From Nemertoderma westbladi (Eukaryota; Xenacoelomorpha; Nemertodermatida; Nemertodermatidae): a DNA stretch of 23,863 nucleotides. The position numbers and the translations under genes were made by a program. Positions 1 to 8,979 of this stretch are shown here, in pieces. The DNA lies in assembly GCA_032718475.1 (NCBI GenBank), contig JAUCBJ010002070.1:1-23863 (forward strand). Reading direction: 5' to 3'. Positions within the stretch are counted from its first letter, which is position 1. Every line of letters begins with the position of its first letter. The notes below the pieces were generated by a model. The model was not told the DNA's origin and did no database searches. It worked only from the letters and a program-made list of their open reading frames with translations.

Positions 1-14
1 TGAGGTTTTTAGTT

Positions 15-292
15 TTAGAACATACATTTCATCTTCTGAGAGATGTTATCCATTGATTTTTTTATGGTACATATATAGAGCTAGTGTTTTTTTATGTAGC
101 TACTGTTGTTTTTAAAATTACAAAACCAAATTTTTGGTACCTACTTTTTGATCAATTTTGTATCATGTTAATGGATATTATCATGATGTTTTTTTATTCT
201 AGAACCTGAATTTCACCTTCTGAAAGAAGTTATCATGGTAGCTAGTGTTTTTAAAGGTAGCTAGTGATCTTAAAATTACAAAAGAAAATTTA
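15..292. repeat. Diverged direct repeat in AT-rich DNA
   Basis: Two stretches, about 15-133 and 199-292, share the same order of words: TTAGAAC or CTAGAAC, a TTTCA(T/C)CTTCTGA core, GTTATC, AGCTAGTGTTTTT and TTAAAATTACAAAA. They are clearly related but diverged and differ by small indels, so this looks like an old duplication. The rest of 1-520 is AT-rich and shows no coding signal that I can support. The copies could be pieces of an unrecognised interspersed repeat; I cannot see its boundaries. Confidence 0.55.
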
Positions 293-527
293 TACATAGT
301 ACCCCCTTTATATGTTCTAGAAATGATTAATAAAAAGATGAATAAATCTAGACATTTTTGGATGCTCTGGAAATGATCAAGAAAATAATATTATTACACA
401 TGATAAACTGCATTATTATGTTATTGCCGGGTACCCACTTTTTTACAAATTTCATGAGCCCGCCATTTCTATGGTACTGTACAACATCTGCCAATGTATT
501 AAAAATTCCACGAATGTGATGCTTTAA

Positions 528-1410
528 GGGGGGGGGGGGGGGTATACCCCCTCATGAACCTTTTTTTAAAATGGCTGTCAATTAGTGTTAAATGATAATA
601 TTGCTATTTTGTCATGGTCAACCACTGTATGGAAGGCCAAATAGCCTTTATAGTAAAATTTGAAAATTTGTAGCCTCCCCCTAGCGGCTGGCGGCGGAAT
701 TAAAGATTTCACTAAAATTGCTACTAGTCCCTCAATTTTGGTCCAAATTTCTTGAAACCAACTTTTTTGGACTCAGCGTGATCGACTCTACAAAAGTTAT
801 CTTATAGAATTTTTAATTAGCCAATTTTATTTTAATTAATTAATTTAATTAATAATTATCATATTTTTAATTAAAAATGGCTAATTAGAAAAAATGGTAA
901 TATTTATCAAAATTCCATAAGATAACTTTTAAAGAGCTTCCAAAGCTCGTTCGAATGAGCCATAAACGAAGAAAATTGGTTGAAAAATGACGAGGAGTAG
1001 TAATTTGAAAATGAAAAATGTCATTCCGAGAAAATGCCTTCAAAGTTTAAACCGTCCCGCCAAAATTGGCTGTCTGTGTTCTGGTTGGTTAATTATTTCT
1101 GGCACGAATGATGCACACCAACGAGCTAAAATCTTCTTTCCTGGGGTTTTCGGGGTCGCTGATTTCATTTCCGATGTCAGTTTTAATTTTTAGTGGAACC
1201 TAGTCTGTCTGTCTGTCTGTCGGTCTTCTGTCTTTCTTACAATTTGACGGACAGACCGTCATACGGAAAAACAGTGATAACTCGAGAACTGAAAGAGGTC
1301 CCACTAAGCGGTTGTCAGATTTGTAATCCTCATTAAATTCTGCTCTAGGTGAGATAAAGAAACAATAATTTGAAAATTTTACCTGAGGGGGGGTATCCCC
1401 CCCCCCCCCC
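528..1410. mobile_element. TTAA-flanked MITE with poly-G terminal inverted repeats
   Basis: The element starts with a run of 15 G followed by TATACCCCCTCA (528-554). It ends with the inverse, TGAGGGGGGGTAT followed by 14 C (1384-1410). TTAA lies immediately outside both ends (524-527 and 1411-1414). Inverted ends plus a TTAA duplication are characteristic of piggyBac and Kolobok elements, so this is most likely a non-autonomous 883-bp member of one of them; I cannot choose between the two. The interior holds a large imperfect palindrome (792-930) and a short (TCTG)n run near 1203-1224. No open frame in it resembles a transposase, and the 68-aa frame at 987-1193 has no recognisable content. 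Confidence 0.75.
792..930. repeat. Internal palindrome of the TTAA element
   Basis: The left arm 792-813 (AAAAGTTATCTTATAGAATT then TT) is matched by its reverse complement at 909-930 with one difference. Inside them, AATTAGCCA near 815 is answered by TGGCTAATTA near 888. The DNA between is almost pure AT. A transcript could fold into a long hairpin. Whether this is an older inserted palindrome or part of the element's own structure cannot be told from one copy. Confidence 0.7.
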
Positions 1411-1430
1411 TTAAGCGTAGTTAAACCAAT

Positions 1431-1816
1431 ACCGTCATCCTATACTGACATTCCAGAAGCAGTTGGATGCGTTTTCTGGACCACAAACTGGAACTTTTTG
1501 CAAAACTCAAAACATTCCAGAAATATCTAGTTACCATGGTAACTGGAGTTTATTAAACGTCTATATCTTTCAAGTCAATATTAATAACGTCTCTTGAAGT
1601 ATAACGTCTTGAAGTCTTGACGTAGTAATAGTATACCCCTTTCTGCGACAGTACTTGACACCTTAGGTGTTAAGTAGGTCATTAATTAATTAATTAATTG
1701 GTCGATTAAACAATTAATTAATTGCTTAATCGATCGATTTGTATCAAATAATGTTGCCAAAGGCAATTTAATTTGACACAAATCATCAGATAGGGGACGC
1801 GCGATGGATAGATAGT
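1431..1816. other. Unassigned spacer with AATTAATTAATT runs
   Basis: No gene is visible. 1571-1625 has a short duplication around ATAACGTCT(C)TTGAAGT. 1684-1735 is a run of TAATTAATTAATT and its near inverse around TCGATTAA. No transposon ends are seen in this stretch. Confidence 0.4.
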
Positions 1817-1886
1817 ACTACAGTATGGTGGCCGACTGCTGCCACATAAACCATCAATGTCTAATAAAAATAATCGGTTAAAAAAT

Positions 1887-2036
1887 CAATAAAAAAATTC
1901 AATAAAAAAAATTTCAATAAAAAATTTCAATAAAAAATTAAATAAAAAAAATTTCAATAAAAAAAATTAAAAAGAAATTCAATAAAAAAAAAATTCAATA
2001 AAAAAATTCAATAAAAAAAATTTCAATAAAAGAATA
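1887..2036. repeat. TTCAATAAAAAAA tandem array
   Basis: About a dozen imperfect copies of a 10-15-bp unit, TTCAATAAAAAAA with variable A-run length, continue inward from the left TIR. A shorter version, inverted, lies at the right end (3660-3705). The unit contains AATAAA, the animal polyadenylation hexamer, many times over on the + strand. That may be coincidental in such A-rich DNA. Confidence 0.7.
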
Positions 2037-2914
2037 AAATGTAGAGCCGAAGTATCCCTCTGTGCAGAGATGCCATGGGTTAGTCTAGGGCAGTGTAGGG
2101 CAGGGGAATAAAGAGCAGGGCGGCTAGGCGGGTAGACTAAGCTCAAAGAGCATGGCGGCTGCATCAAACAACTATAGGCCAGGCTACTAATGGGATCCTG
2201 CAAAGCCTTAGATTGATTGACAGGCACTGTATCAATACAGTTGGTGTGTGTGTGGTGTTCTACTGAATTGCGGTAGTGTACTGTAGAATACTGTAGTTAA
2301 ATTCCTCCTTTCCAGTTGTACAGTTATACAATGTACTGTAGATTATTTTACTTGGCTAACCGCACTATTCCCTGCATTAAATATTACAATAAACGAATAA
2401 TCCCTGGAAAAATGCTTGGTAGAATGTATCGTTCTGTATAAATAATTTTTCAATAAATAATTGTTTATAATTAAATATATTTATGTTAATTATTATTCAA
2501 TTATTTAATTTAAATATACAAATAAAAGCATGCAAATAACACAACAAGGAATGAATAAATATAATCATAATCATTAGATCATTATAATGCAATCTCTTAT
2601 ATACAATATTTAGTGTACTGCATGTCCCTTAGATAGTTTATGTTTAGAAAAACCGTTTGTTATCGCTTTAGCCGCTTTAGATATTTTAAACGTTTTTATT
2701 TTTAAATAGTACATTTATTTGCTATACCATGTTAAATGTAATCAGTTAGTAAACATTTAATTTGTAATATACTGTAAATAATGCTTACTAAAATACATTT
2801 ACTTTATTGGCTTGCAAGTGCCCCATAGTTTATCTGATCCCTGCATTAATCTACTCATTCAAATCAACAAACAGCTTTACTTTGTGGAGCCAACCACGAC
2901 CGTCTGTCAATCAC

Positions 2915-3287
2915 TCAGTAGGCTAGAAACTTGCGGTGCCATGAAAGAGTTTTACAGATTGAGGAAATTGAACAGATTGAAGAATGGACTTTAATTGAGA
3001 ACACAACTGTATTCTTTGACTGGTTATCAAAGTTCTCGCAAGCAGTCTTAATATTCGGGATAGTAAGTTCGTCGTAAGTAAACGGTACAAATTCGCGAGT
3101 ATCCAATGGTTCGTACTTCTTCATCTTACCGGATGGCGGATGGGACAGAACTCAGCCGTAAAACAAGAATTTCATTCGTTGTCTCGGTTTTCGATTTCAC
3201 AGAACTCCGGACTTTTCTTTCCTTAATCTTCTGTGCGAACTGTTCCCAACTCTCGTTTCCCTGACGTTTTCCCTTTGGTAGCGGCAT
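2915..3287 (-). pseudogene. Broken coding exon inside the 1825-3762 element
   Basis: On the - strand an ATG at 3287 opens a 53-codon frame to a stop at 3126-3128. It starts MPLPKGKRQGNESWEQFAQK, is rich in Lys and Arg, and looks like real protein sequence. A second open frame, starting MKKYEPLDTREFVPFTYDEL at 3124, follows one frame over and runs to 2915. The two meet at a perfect tandem duplication of CGGATGG (3130-3136 and 3137-3143, + strand). Counting one copy instead of two puts both segments in one frame of about 121 codons with no stop, reading ...SVPSGKMKKY... across the joint. The alternative is a splice donor, since the joint also reads CCG/GTAAGA. I do not recognise the family. Its place inside an inverted-repeat element suggests a transposon-encoded protein, but a captured host exon is possible. 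The last 25 or so residues look less protein-like and may be intron. Confidence 0.5.
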
Positions 3288-3454
3288 GACTACTGTACTT
3301 AATGCAGTAATACTGACTGACTACTGATGTAGGCTCGTAGCTTGAATTTCAGTACCGGAATACTGAAACTAATCTCGAACTACAGGATACTGGAAGCCTA
3401 CCGGTACAGCAAAACAGTATGTTAGTTAATGATACTGCAGGAAATACACATTTT

Positions 3455-3758
3455 GGCAGCTGTAGGCCATGTTTCCATGTGTTTGAAAGTATTTGGCAGC
3501 AGTCGGCCACGTGTGAATTCAATTTTACTTTGCAATTTTTTTTTCTATTTCGCTGTGGCCGAGTACTGCCACCTATACAGTATAATATAACTGCAGTGGT
3601 TAGTATTAAATGAATACCTGGCAGCTGTAGGCCACGGTGGTTTAAGAAAAAAATTTAACATATTTTTTTATTGAATTTTTTTTATTGAATTTTTTTATTG
3701 ATTTTTTAACCGATTATTTTTATTAGACATTGATGGTTTATGTGGCAGCAGTCGGCCA
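3455..3758. repeat. Subterminal GGCAGCNGTNGGCCA repeats
   Basis: The word GGCAGC(T/A)GT(A/C)GGCCA occurs at 3455-3469, 3495-3509, 3620-3634 and 3744-3758. An inverted variant, TGGCCGAGTACTGCC, lies at 3556-3570. The left end of the element carries one inverted copy, TGGCCGACTGCTGCC, at 1829-1843. Repeats clustered near element ends are commonly transposase-binding sites; that role is inferred here. Confidence 0.6.
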
Positions 3759-3770
3759 CCATACTACAGT

Positions 3771-5160
3771 ACTGTAGGTACAGTAGATAAAATGTACAAT
3801 ACAATAGGAACCGTAGTACAATACAATATACAGTACATTTGTATTATTTTTGTCATACAGTAGAAGGTAATGATAGAATGAAATAAAAAGATGCGAGCGG
3901 GGCCCAAAACATAAATTACCCTTTCAGGAAAATACTGTACGTGGGCCAGTTTGGCCTTGGCTCAAACGTGTAGGTGGGGGTTGCCTTGGTATGTTGCCTT
4001 GGTATGTTGCCATGGTAGCCTTCAGCTTCGTTATCATGTAAGATTGGAAACCTTAGGTTTACATCTTACGCGCCAGCATTCCCTCCACCCCCTGCAAACC
4101 ATAGCAACATTAAAAAAATGTTTTTTAACATCCTTATTCAAATAATAAAATATTAAAAGTGCACTTTCGGCAGTATTCGGTAACAAATATTAATCAGTGT
4201 TATTTTAACATTGAAAATCTAATAGTTAATGAATTTCCCACCCTTAACCTTCTAATGTTATTCTAACATTAACCTAATGTTGGATTTATTTCAAACCTGC
4301 CTATTAATAGGCCAGGGTACTTGTCAAGAGTTGAGCTGTTCAAAAACACGATGTGGTTGGTTATGTACAGTATGTACGTATATGTACAGTATGTATGTAT
4401 ACCATTCAATATCTCAAAAACTCAAGCTGGTACGCAAAAATCTGAAAAGCAAACTCTACATGAATTTTGTATGCGCAAAAGTCAAGCACAAATTCGTCTA
4501 AACGAGTAAATTGGTTGCACAATAATATCTTTGCATTATTTACATTTGGTATCCAAGTTTTATTTATGGATTTTATCAATGCAATTACATTGTATTGTTT
4601 GCTAATCTTTAAACAATTAATTAGATGGCCTATAAATTCCATCCCCCGAATGATATACTACAGTATATCGGTTATCATCACCTCGTATTTACGGCGTTTC
4701 CCACGCTCGTGTTTTGTATGCGATTGATGTATTGATAGAGGATTTGAGGAACCTCACTGCCCTCTACATAAAAGTCATACATATAAGTCCTCTACAGTTA
4801 GTACCTCTCGTTTTGTCTGTACGAGGCTCATTGAGTCGAAACTTCTAAGATGAACATCTGTAATTACAGTATATTGTTAAACGCATGGATGTGAAAACAA
4901 AACGACAGTACTGTAGGTGTGGTTCGAGCAACGAACCTAATTACAAACTACTTAATTTATTATTTTAATAAATAGTAAAAATTGTACAGCTTAACTCTGC
5001 GCATGAAGTAGCAATGTCTTACCCGTACCCCAGCTGCGCAAAAAGTTTTAGAATCGAATATACGGGAAATATCCATGTCCTGGGTTGTAGTCGTGTTGTT
5101 ATTCTGGTACATGGACCCACCCAAATATTTCTACAAATATTTTAATGACATTTCATGAAA
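3771..5160. other. Unassigned AT-rich stretch with small repeats
   Basis: I find no gene here. Visible structure: a 13-bp unit TTGCCTTGGTATG repeated about three times at 3981-4018; a TATGTACAGTATGTACG-type microsatellite at 4362-4402; TAATGTTATTCTAACATTAA, a small inverted repeat near 4253-4272; and many scattered TACAGTA/TACTGTA words. Short open frames at 4277-4727 overlap one another on both strands and show no domain features. Confidence 0.4.
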
Positions 5161-5161
5161 T

Positions 5162-5259
5162 TATAAATAGAGAAAGTTTCATCTAACAACTTCTAGGTGG
5201 CGGCTGAGTCACAATATTTATTTGTGCTTTCATTATTTAGCTACTAGCGTTTGAAAAAG
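5162..5259 (+). promoter_or_regulatory. Speculative gene 5' end: TATA box, AP-1 site, splice donor
   Basis: TATAAATA at 5162-5169 is followed about 35 bp later by TGAGTCA (5205-5211), the AP-1/bZIP consensus, and then by AAAAAG/GTAATT at 5259/5260, an acceptable splice donor. A possible exon with a good acceptor follows 86 bp on (5346). The arrangement fits a TATA-type promoter with a short non-coding first exon on the + strand. Each signal alone is common in AT-rich DNA, so this is a hypothesis about a possible host gene. Confidence 0.18.
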
Positions 5260-5345
5260 GTAATTCAGTCGAAATTGCACCACTCGCACTTTCGTCTTTC
5301 GGTTATTCTTTAGACCTTTATACTGTAGTGATTTGTTTGTTGCAG

Positions 5346-5386
5346 TGAAAAGCTGGCCGTGCAAGGATTCTTCTAAATATGTAAAA
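5346..5386 (+). other. Possible 41-nt internal exon
   Basis: A pyrimidine-leaning tract ending TTTGTTTGTTGCAG (to 5345) precedes the segment, and GTAAGTGA, a near-perfect donor, follows at 5387. One frame is open across it and reads KSWPCKDSSKYVK. No downstream partner exon is recognised in this window, so it could equally be chance. Confidence 0.2.
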
Positions 5387-5886
5387 GTAAGTGAATTTGG
5401 TTTTCCAGGACATGGTGTATGTACTGTATGTATTGTATAGGCCTCTTAATACAGTAATGCAAATCAAACTAACAATCACCCCTAAAACTGAAAGTTTATA
5501 AATTACTGCATATTATGTACTGATGTAGGCAGTTGGCTGATCACTTTCAGTGTACAACCATCAGACCATGGCCTACTATATACTACACTGTATCATGTGT
5601 CACTGTCCTGTGTCATAGTCATGCAGTCATGTACACTGTATCATTGTCTGATTGTCATACTTCCTGACTTCAGTCAGTCAGTATTTGCCAGGCTGATCAA
5701 ATTTACCCTATCTGCAATCTGCCTATGGCTGACCGGCTGATGTTCTTATATCTTTACTGTAGGCCTATATCAGTATATCTGGCAGTATGCCTAGCAAACA
5801 GTACGGTACAGTCTGACAGTTGTACTTGGTACTTTCAGACTTTAACTTGTATCCAGGTTGGAATTTATGTAGAGTTTGCTCAACAT

Positions 5887-6016
5887 GTGTGGCACGCATT
5901 TAGGATCCTGGTGCGAAGGAACAGGCTGACAGGGGCGTGTGGCGCGCATTTAGGATCCTGGCGCGAAGGAACAGGGGCGTGTGGCGCGCATTGCTGCATT
6001 GAGGATCCTGGCGCGG
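5887..6016. repeat. Three-copy BamHI-site minisatellite
   Basis: Three tandem copies start at 5887, 5937 and 5979 with GTGTGGC(A/G)CGCATT. Each contains GGATCCTGG(T/C)GCG. Lengths are about 50, 42 and 38 bp: copy 2 lacks the CTGACAGG-type segment and copy 3 has an insertion (GCTGCATTG) and a truncated end. The array falls in a 145-codon open frame (5725-6162), which shows no known domain and is probably not a gene. Confidence 0.75.
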
Positions 6017-6636
6017 AAATGGATGCCAAGTACAGTACAGCAGTAGCAAAATGCACTGGCAACATATCCAGCCACTCTACTTCTGTACTTGAAATTCTAC
6101 CAGTCAGCCAGTCATCCAGTAGAGGTAGCCTATTTTTAAAAAGAGTTAGGCCTAGGCCTTAAAAATTTTCGCTCACTTCGCTCGCGTTTGTGTATTATGC
6201 CTATTGCATAACGCCCTACTCTTATTTATCATTCAAATAACAGAATAACTGTAATACAGTAATAATAGGCAGATAGGGATATTGATATGATATTTGACTA
6301 CAGTGATATTTTATCACCCACATTATGGTCAAACCCCAGGTTGGAATTCATGCATGAGCGCGCAGGTACGCTTTGTTGTTTTGAAATCACCGCGCACCTG
6401 AAATTGGCTCGTCGCGCACCTCACACCTCATCATAATCCATACAAAATCACGCACAGACGCAGCTCATGTCATGCAGTCATGCATATCTCAAAAATCGCA
6501 CAGTTCATAAGAACAATTTTACATTCCTATTTTACAAGTTTGAGCGTTTTAAGCTTATCTAGGCCCAGAAGACATCAAGGGTTACACCTATAACACCAGT
6601 TCTAACAGAAATGGGTAGGCCTACTTACTTTTAGAC
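6017..6636. other. Unassigned stretch upstream of the LINE
   Basis: No gene is seen. It holds TAGGCCTAGGCCTTA at 6147-6161, the first ATTTTCGCTCACTTCGCTCGCG motif (6166-6186), and a stretch enriched in GCGCGC and CGCGCAC words at 6357-6420. The LINE coding homology begins abruptly at about 6637. Confidence 0.4.
6166..6186. repeat. TTCGCTC-NCTTCGCTCGC motif, first of four
   Basis: TTTTCGCTCACTTCGCTCGC sits here. Relatives lie at 10061-10078 (TTTGCTCGCAGCGCTCGC), 10182-10200 (TCTCGCTCATTGCGCTCGC) and 11598-11616 (TTCGGCTCGCTTCGCTCGC). All carry two copies of a GCTCGC-like word 6-7 bp apart, after an AT-rich run. They may mark the edge or core of one interspersed repeat family. Confidence 0.5.
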
Positions 6637-7020
6637 CTAATGGAAGAATGTGAATTGATACCAACAAACAACACATTCTAAAAGAGTAAGGGGAAGGAAG
6701 CTATGGACCTTTCAATACCCTAATGGAACCAAAGCACAACTGGATTACATCCTCATGAACAAAAAGTGGAGAAACAGCATGATCAACTGTGTGGCATACA
6801 GCTCGTTCAACCTAATTGGTTCGGACCACAGAATTGTGACTGCAGAGATCAGACTCAGTTTGAGAGCCAGCAAACCCAGGACAAGCAAGCAAATCTAATA
6901 TGACTGGGAAAAACTCAGAACTGACAATGCTGTAAAGGATGCTTATACAGTAGAAGTTCAAAACCGCTTTGAAGCACTTCAGTCAATGGATGAAGTGAAG
7001 ACCAATCCACCAATTCAATA
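6637..7020 (+). pseudogene. LINE APE endonuclease C-terminus (broken)
   Basis: The translation reads LMEECELIPTNNTF, then after a frame change LWTFQYPNGTKAQLDYILMN and, further on, NLIGSDHRIVTAEIRLSLRA. The QLDYIL and SDHR blocks are the conserved C-terminal motifs of apurinic-type endonucleases of LINEs; the Asp-His of SDH is catalytic in that family. This enzyme nicks the genomic target before reverse transcription. The N-terminal two-thirds of the domain are missing, a stop lies at 6896-6898, and homology becomes weak after about 7020. Confidence 0.8.
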
Positions 7021-7095
7021 TACCAGAATATAATAACAGCCCACAAGGAATCAGTTAAGAGGCATATCCCCCAGAAACCCAAACGAAAACAATAT

Positions 7096-8130
7096 GTGCC
7101 ATGGCAAAACTCTGAGGTTACTTGTAAGAGAGAAGATCTTAAGATAGCCTACAAAGTTAAAACCGAACAACCAACAACCGAAAACATTAACAAGGTTGAG
7201 AAAGCTAAGGACGATCTTAAATTGGCCTACAACATCAGCCAGGAAAAGTACATACAGGATAAAACTGAAGCAATTACAACTGCTCACATACAGCAACAAT
7301 CAAGACTTACCTGGCAAACTGTAAATGAGGTATCTGGTCGGAAAAGTTGTGCAAAGGGGCGTGGCGCCTCAAAGCCGATTGTCCTGAAGAACGTGTTGGG
7401 AAGTGGTAAAATCACTTCAGCAACTTGCTTGGGCAGCCACCAAACATCGAGGTCAGCCCTACAAGGAAAATATATGACAAGACACTACCTATAGAAACAG
7501 GGGACTTCACACCTGCCGAACTCCAAAGAAGCATTAAAAGCATGTCCAATAATAAAGCGAGTGGATTAGATGAAATCCCAGCGGAGGTATGGAAAACCGG
7601 AGTGCTAAACAGACCATTATTGAATGTGTGCAACCGGATGTTAAAAGGGGAAAAGCCACCACCAATTTGGACTAAAGGTCAACTAAAGCCTCTCCCCAAG
7701 AAAGGAGACCTCGGCATACCAACAAACTATCATGGGATCTGTCTGCTTGTGGTAGCTGCCAAAATATACAATAAAATGATTCTATATAGGATTAGGCCTC
7801 ACATAGAGAAACTACTGTGTAAGAGCCAAAACAGATTTCAACCAAGTAGATCAACAATAGCTCAGATACTTGCACTACGGAGACTGATTGAAGGAATTAA
7901 GTCAAAGAATCTCCCCGCTGTCATGACTTTTGATGACTTCAAGAAGGCATTCGACTCCATCCATAGAGGTAAAATGCTTGAAATCCTAAGAGCTTATGGA
8001 ATACCAGAAGTAATTGTTGCTGGCATTGGATTGTTATATTGTGACACAGAAGCGCAGGTACTCTCACCAGATGGTGAAACTGAGTTTTTCTCAATCCTGG
8101 CTGGCGAACTGCAAGGTGACACATTAGCAC
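7096..8130 (+). pseudogene. LINE linker and RT, N-terminal half
   Basis: A Lys- and Glu-rich linker (7096-7360) leads to RLTWQTVNEVSGRKS, then after a frameshift near 7362 to NHFSNLLGQPPNIEV and the RT fingers: NNKASGLDEIPAEVWK, LKPLPKKGDLGIPTNYHGIC, and the palm motif A AVMTFDDFKKAFDSIHRGK. Motif B begins as GELQGDTLA and stops where the MITE enters at 8131. The usual Arg of NYRG is His (NYHG), and a stop replaces a sense codon at 7407-7409. The enzyme would copy LINE RNA at the nicked target; this copy cannot make it. Confidence 0.88.
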
Positions 8131-8979
8131 TAGGGCTCGATCGGAGCTCCGGCCTCCGGCTCCAGCCATTTTGGCACCTCCGGCTCCGGTAAAAATATTG
8201 CCGGAGTTAATTTTTTAATAAAGTATTATATTTCGTGCATATTCTAATCTGAACAATTATTTAACACTATAAGTACTGTAGTACAGCTTCAATCAATATC
8301 AAGTATAATCTGATAATACTGCAGTATTTACTTAAAGTCAATGACTGACTGACTGTACTGCAGTACTGGCTGACTGGTACTGGCCAGCTGGCTGACTAGC
8401 AGACTATTACAGATGACAGATAGGCCCTACTGTAAAAAATTGTAAATGCTATGATTGTACACTGTCAGACTGTACAGCTGTACCACTGCAGCCATTTACT
8501 GAACTGTCATGCCAGCATACTGTACTGCAGTACTAGTACTGGTACACTTACGGTAGGCTACTTACGGTAGGCTACCTACAGTACCGGTAGACTACACACC
8601 TCTACCACAGTTAGACAGTTAGTGAGATAGGTACTGTACAGCTGTAGGTAATTTTTAGCCGTCAACGTCAGGCCATTGCCGTCAGCGTCAGGCCGTCAGC
8701 CGTTGCCGTCAGCGTCAGGCCGTCTGCAGTCTGTCCGTGATAAATTAATTACTTAAATTTTAAATTGAAAATTCGTAAATCTATAAATTATGAAATTAAT
8801 TAGACCTACAGTAGGATTGATTATGAGCGATTGGCGAACGGTAACCATACTTTATTTTTTTTTAAATAAATAATTAAATTTTTTAAATTTTGAAAAACTC
8901 CGGCTCCTGCTCCGGCTCCGGCCAAATTGTCCAACTCCGGCTCCGGCTCCGGCCAAATCCCAACTCCGATCGAGCCCTA
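8131..8979. mobile_element. hAT-type MITE, family A, in the LINE RT
   Basis: The ends are TAGGGCTCGATCGGAG (8131-8146) and its exact reverse complement CTCCGATCGAGCCCTA (8964-8979). The 8-bp TSD ATTAGCAC lies at 8123-8130 and 8980-8987. An 8-bp duplication with TIRs starting TAG is typical of the hAT superfamily. Subterminal arrays of CTCCGG repeats lie at both ends, candidate transposase-binding sites as in other hAT elements. The interior is non-coding: TACTGCAGTA words, and GCCGTCAGCGTCAGGC repeats at about 8658-8726. Two further copies lie at 15868 and 16029. Non-autonomous; no transposase fragment seen. Confidence 0.92.

Larger units (their letters stand above)
1825..3762. mobile_element. 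DNA transposon with about 89-bp perfect TIRs
   Basis: The sequence from 1825 (ATGGTGGCCGACTGCTGCC...) reads identically, reverse-complemented, from 3762 backward for about 89 bp (1825-1913 against 3674-3762). The flanks carry the same word: ACTACAGT at 1817-1824 and at 3763-3770. Because the ends are symmetric, the duplication can be counted as 6, 8 or 10 bp (TACTACAGTA), so the exact end is ambiguous; the 8-bp reading is used here and would suit hAT-, P- or Merlin-like elements. Inside are an AATAAA-rich tandem array after the left TIR, repeated GGCAGC(T/A)GT(A/C)GGCCA words near the right end, and a broken coding exon on the - strand. At 1938 bp it is probably a decayed or internally deleted copy. 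Superfamily not established. Confidence 0.8.

Noticed and set aside
528-1410. CRISPR-like or regulatory G-quadruplex pair
   Set aside because: The two G/C runs are inverted and bordered by TTAA, so transposon ends explain them better; there are no spacer-repeat units.
1979-2227. 82-codon - strand frame
   Set aside because: Its C-terminus is the TTCAATAAAAAAA array read backward, and the rest has no recognisable content.
5725-6162. 145-codon open frame
   Set aside because: Runs across the BamHI-site minisatellite, with no domain, no start context and no partner exon. Frame openness follows from the repeat.
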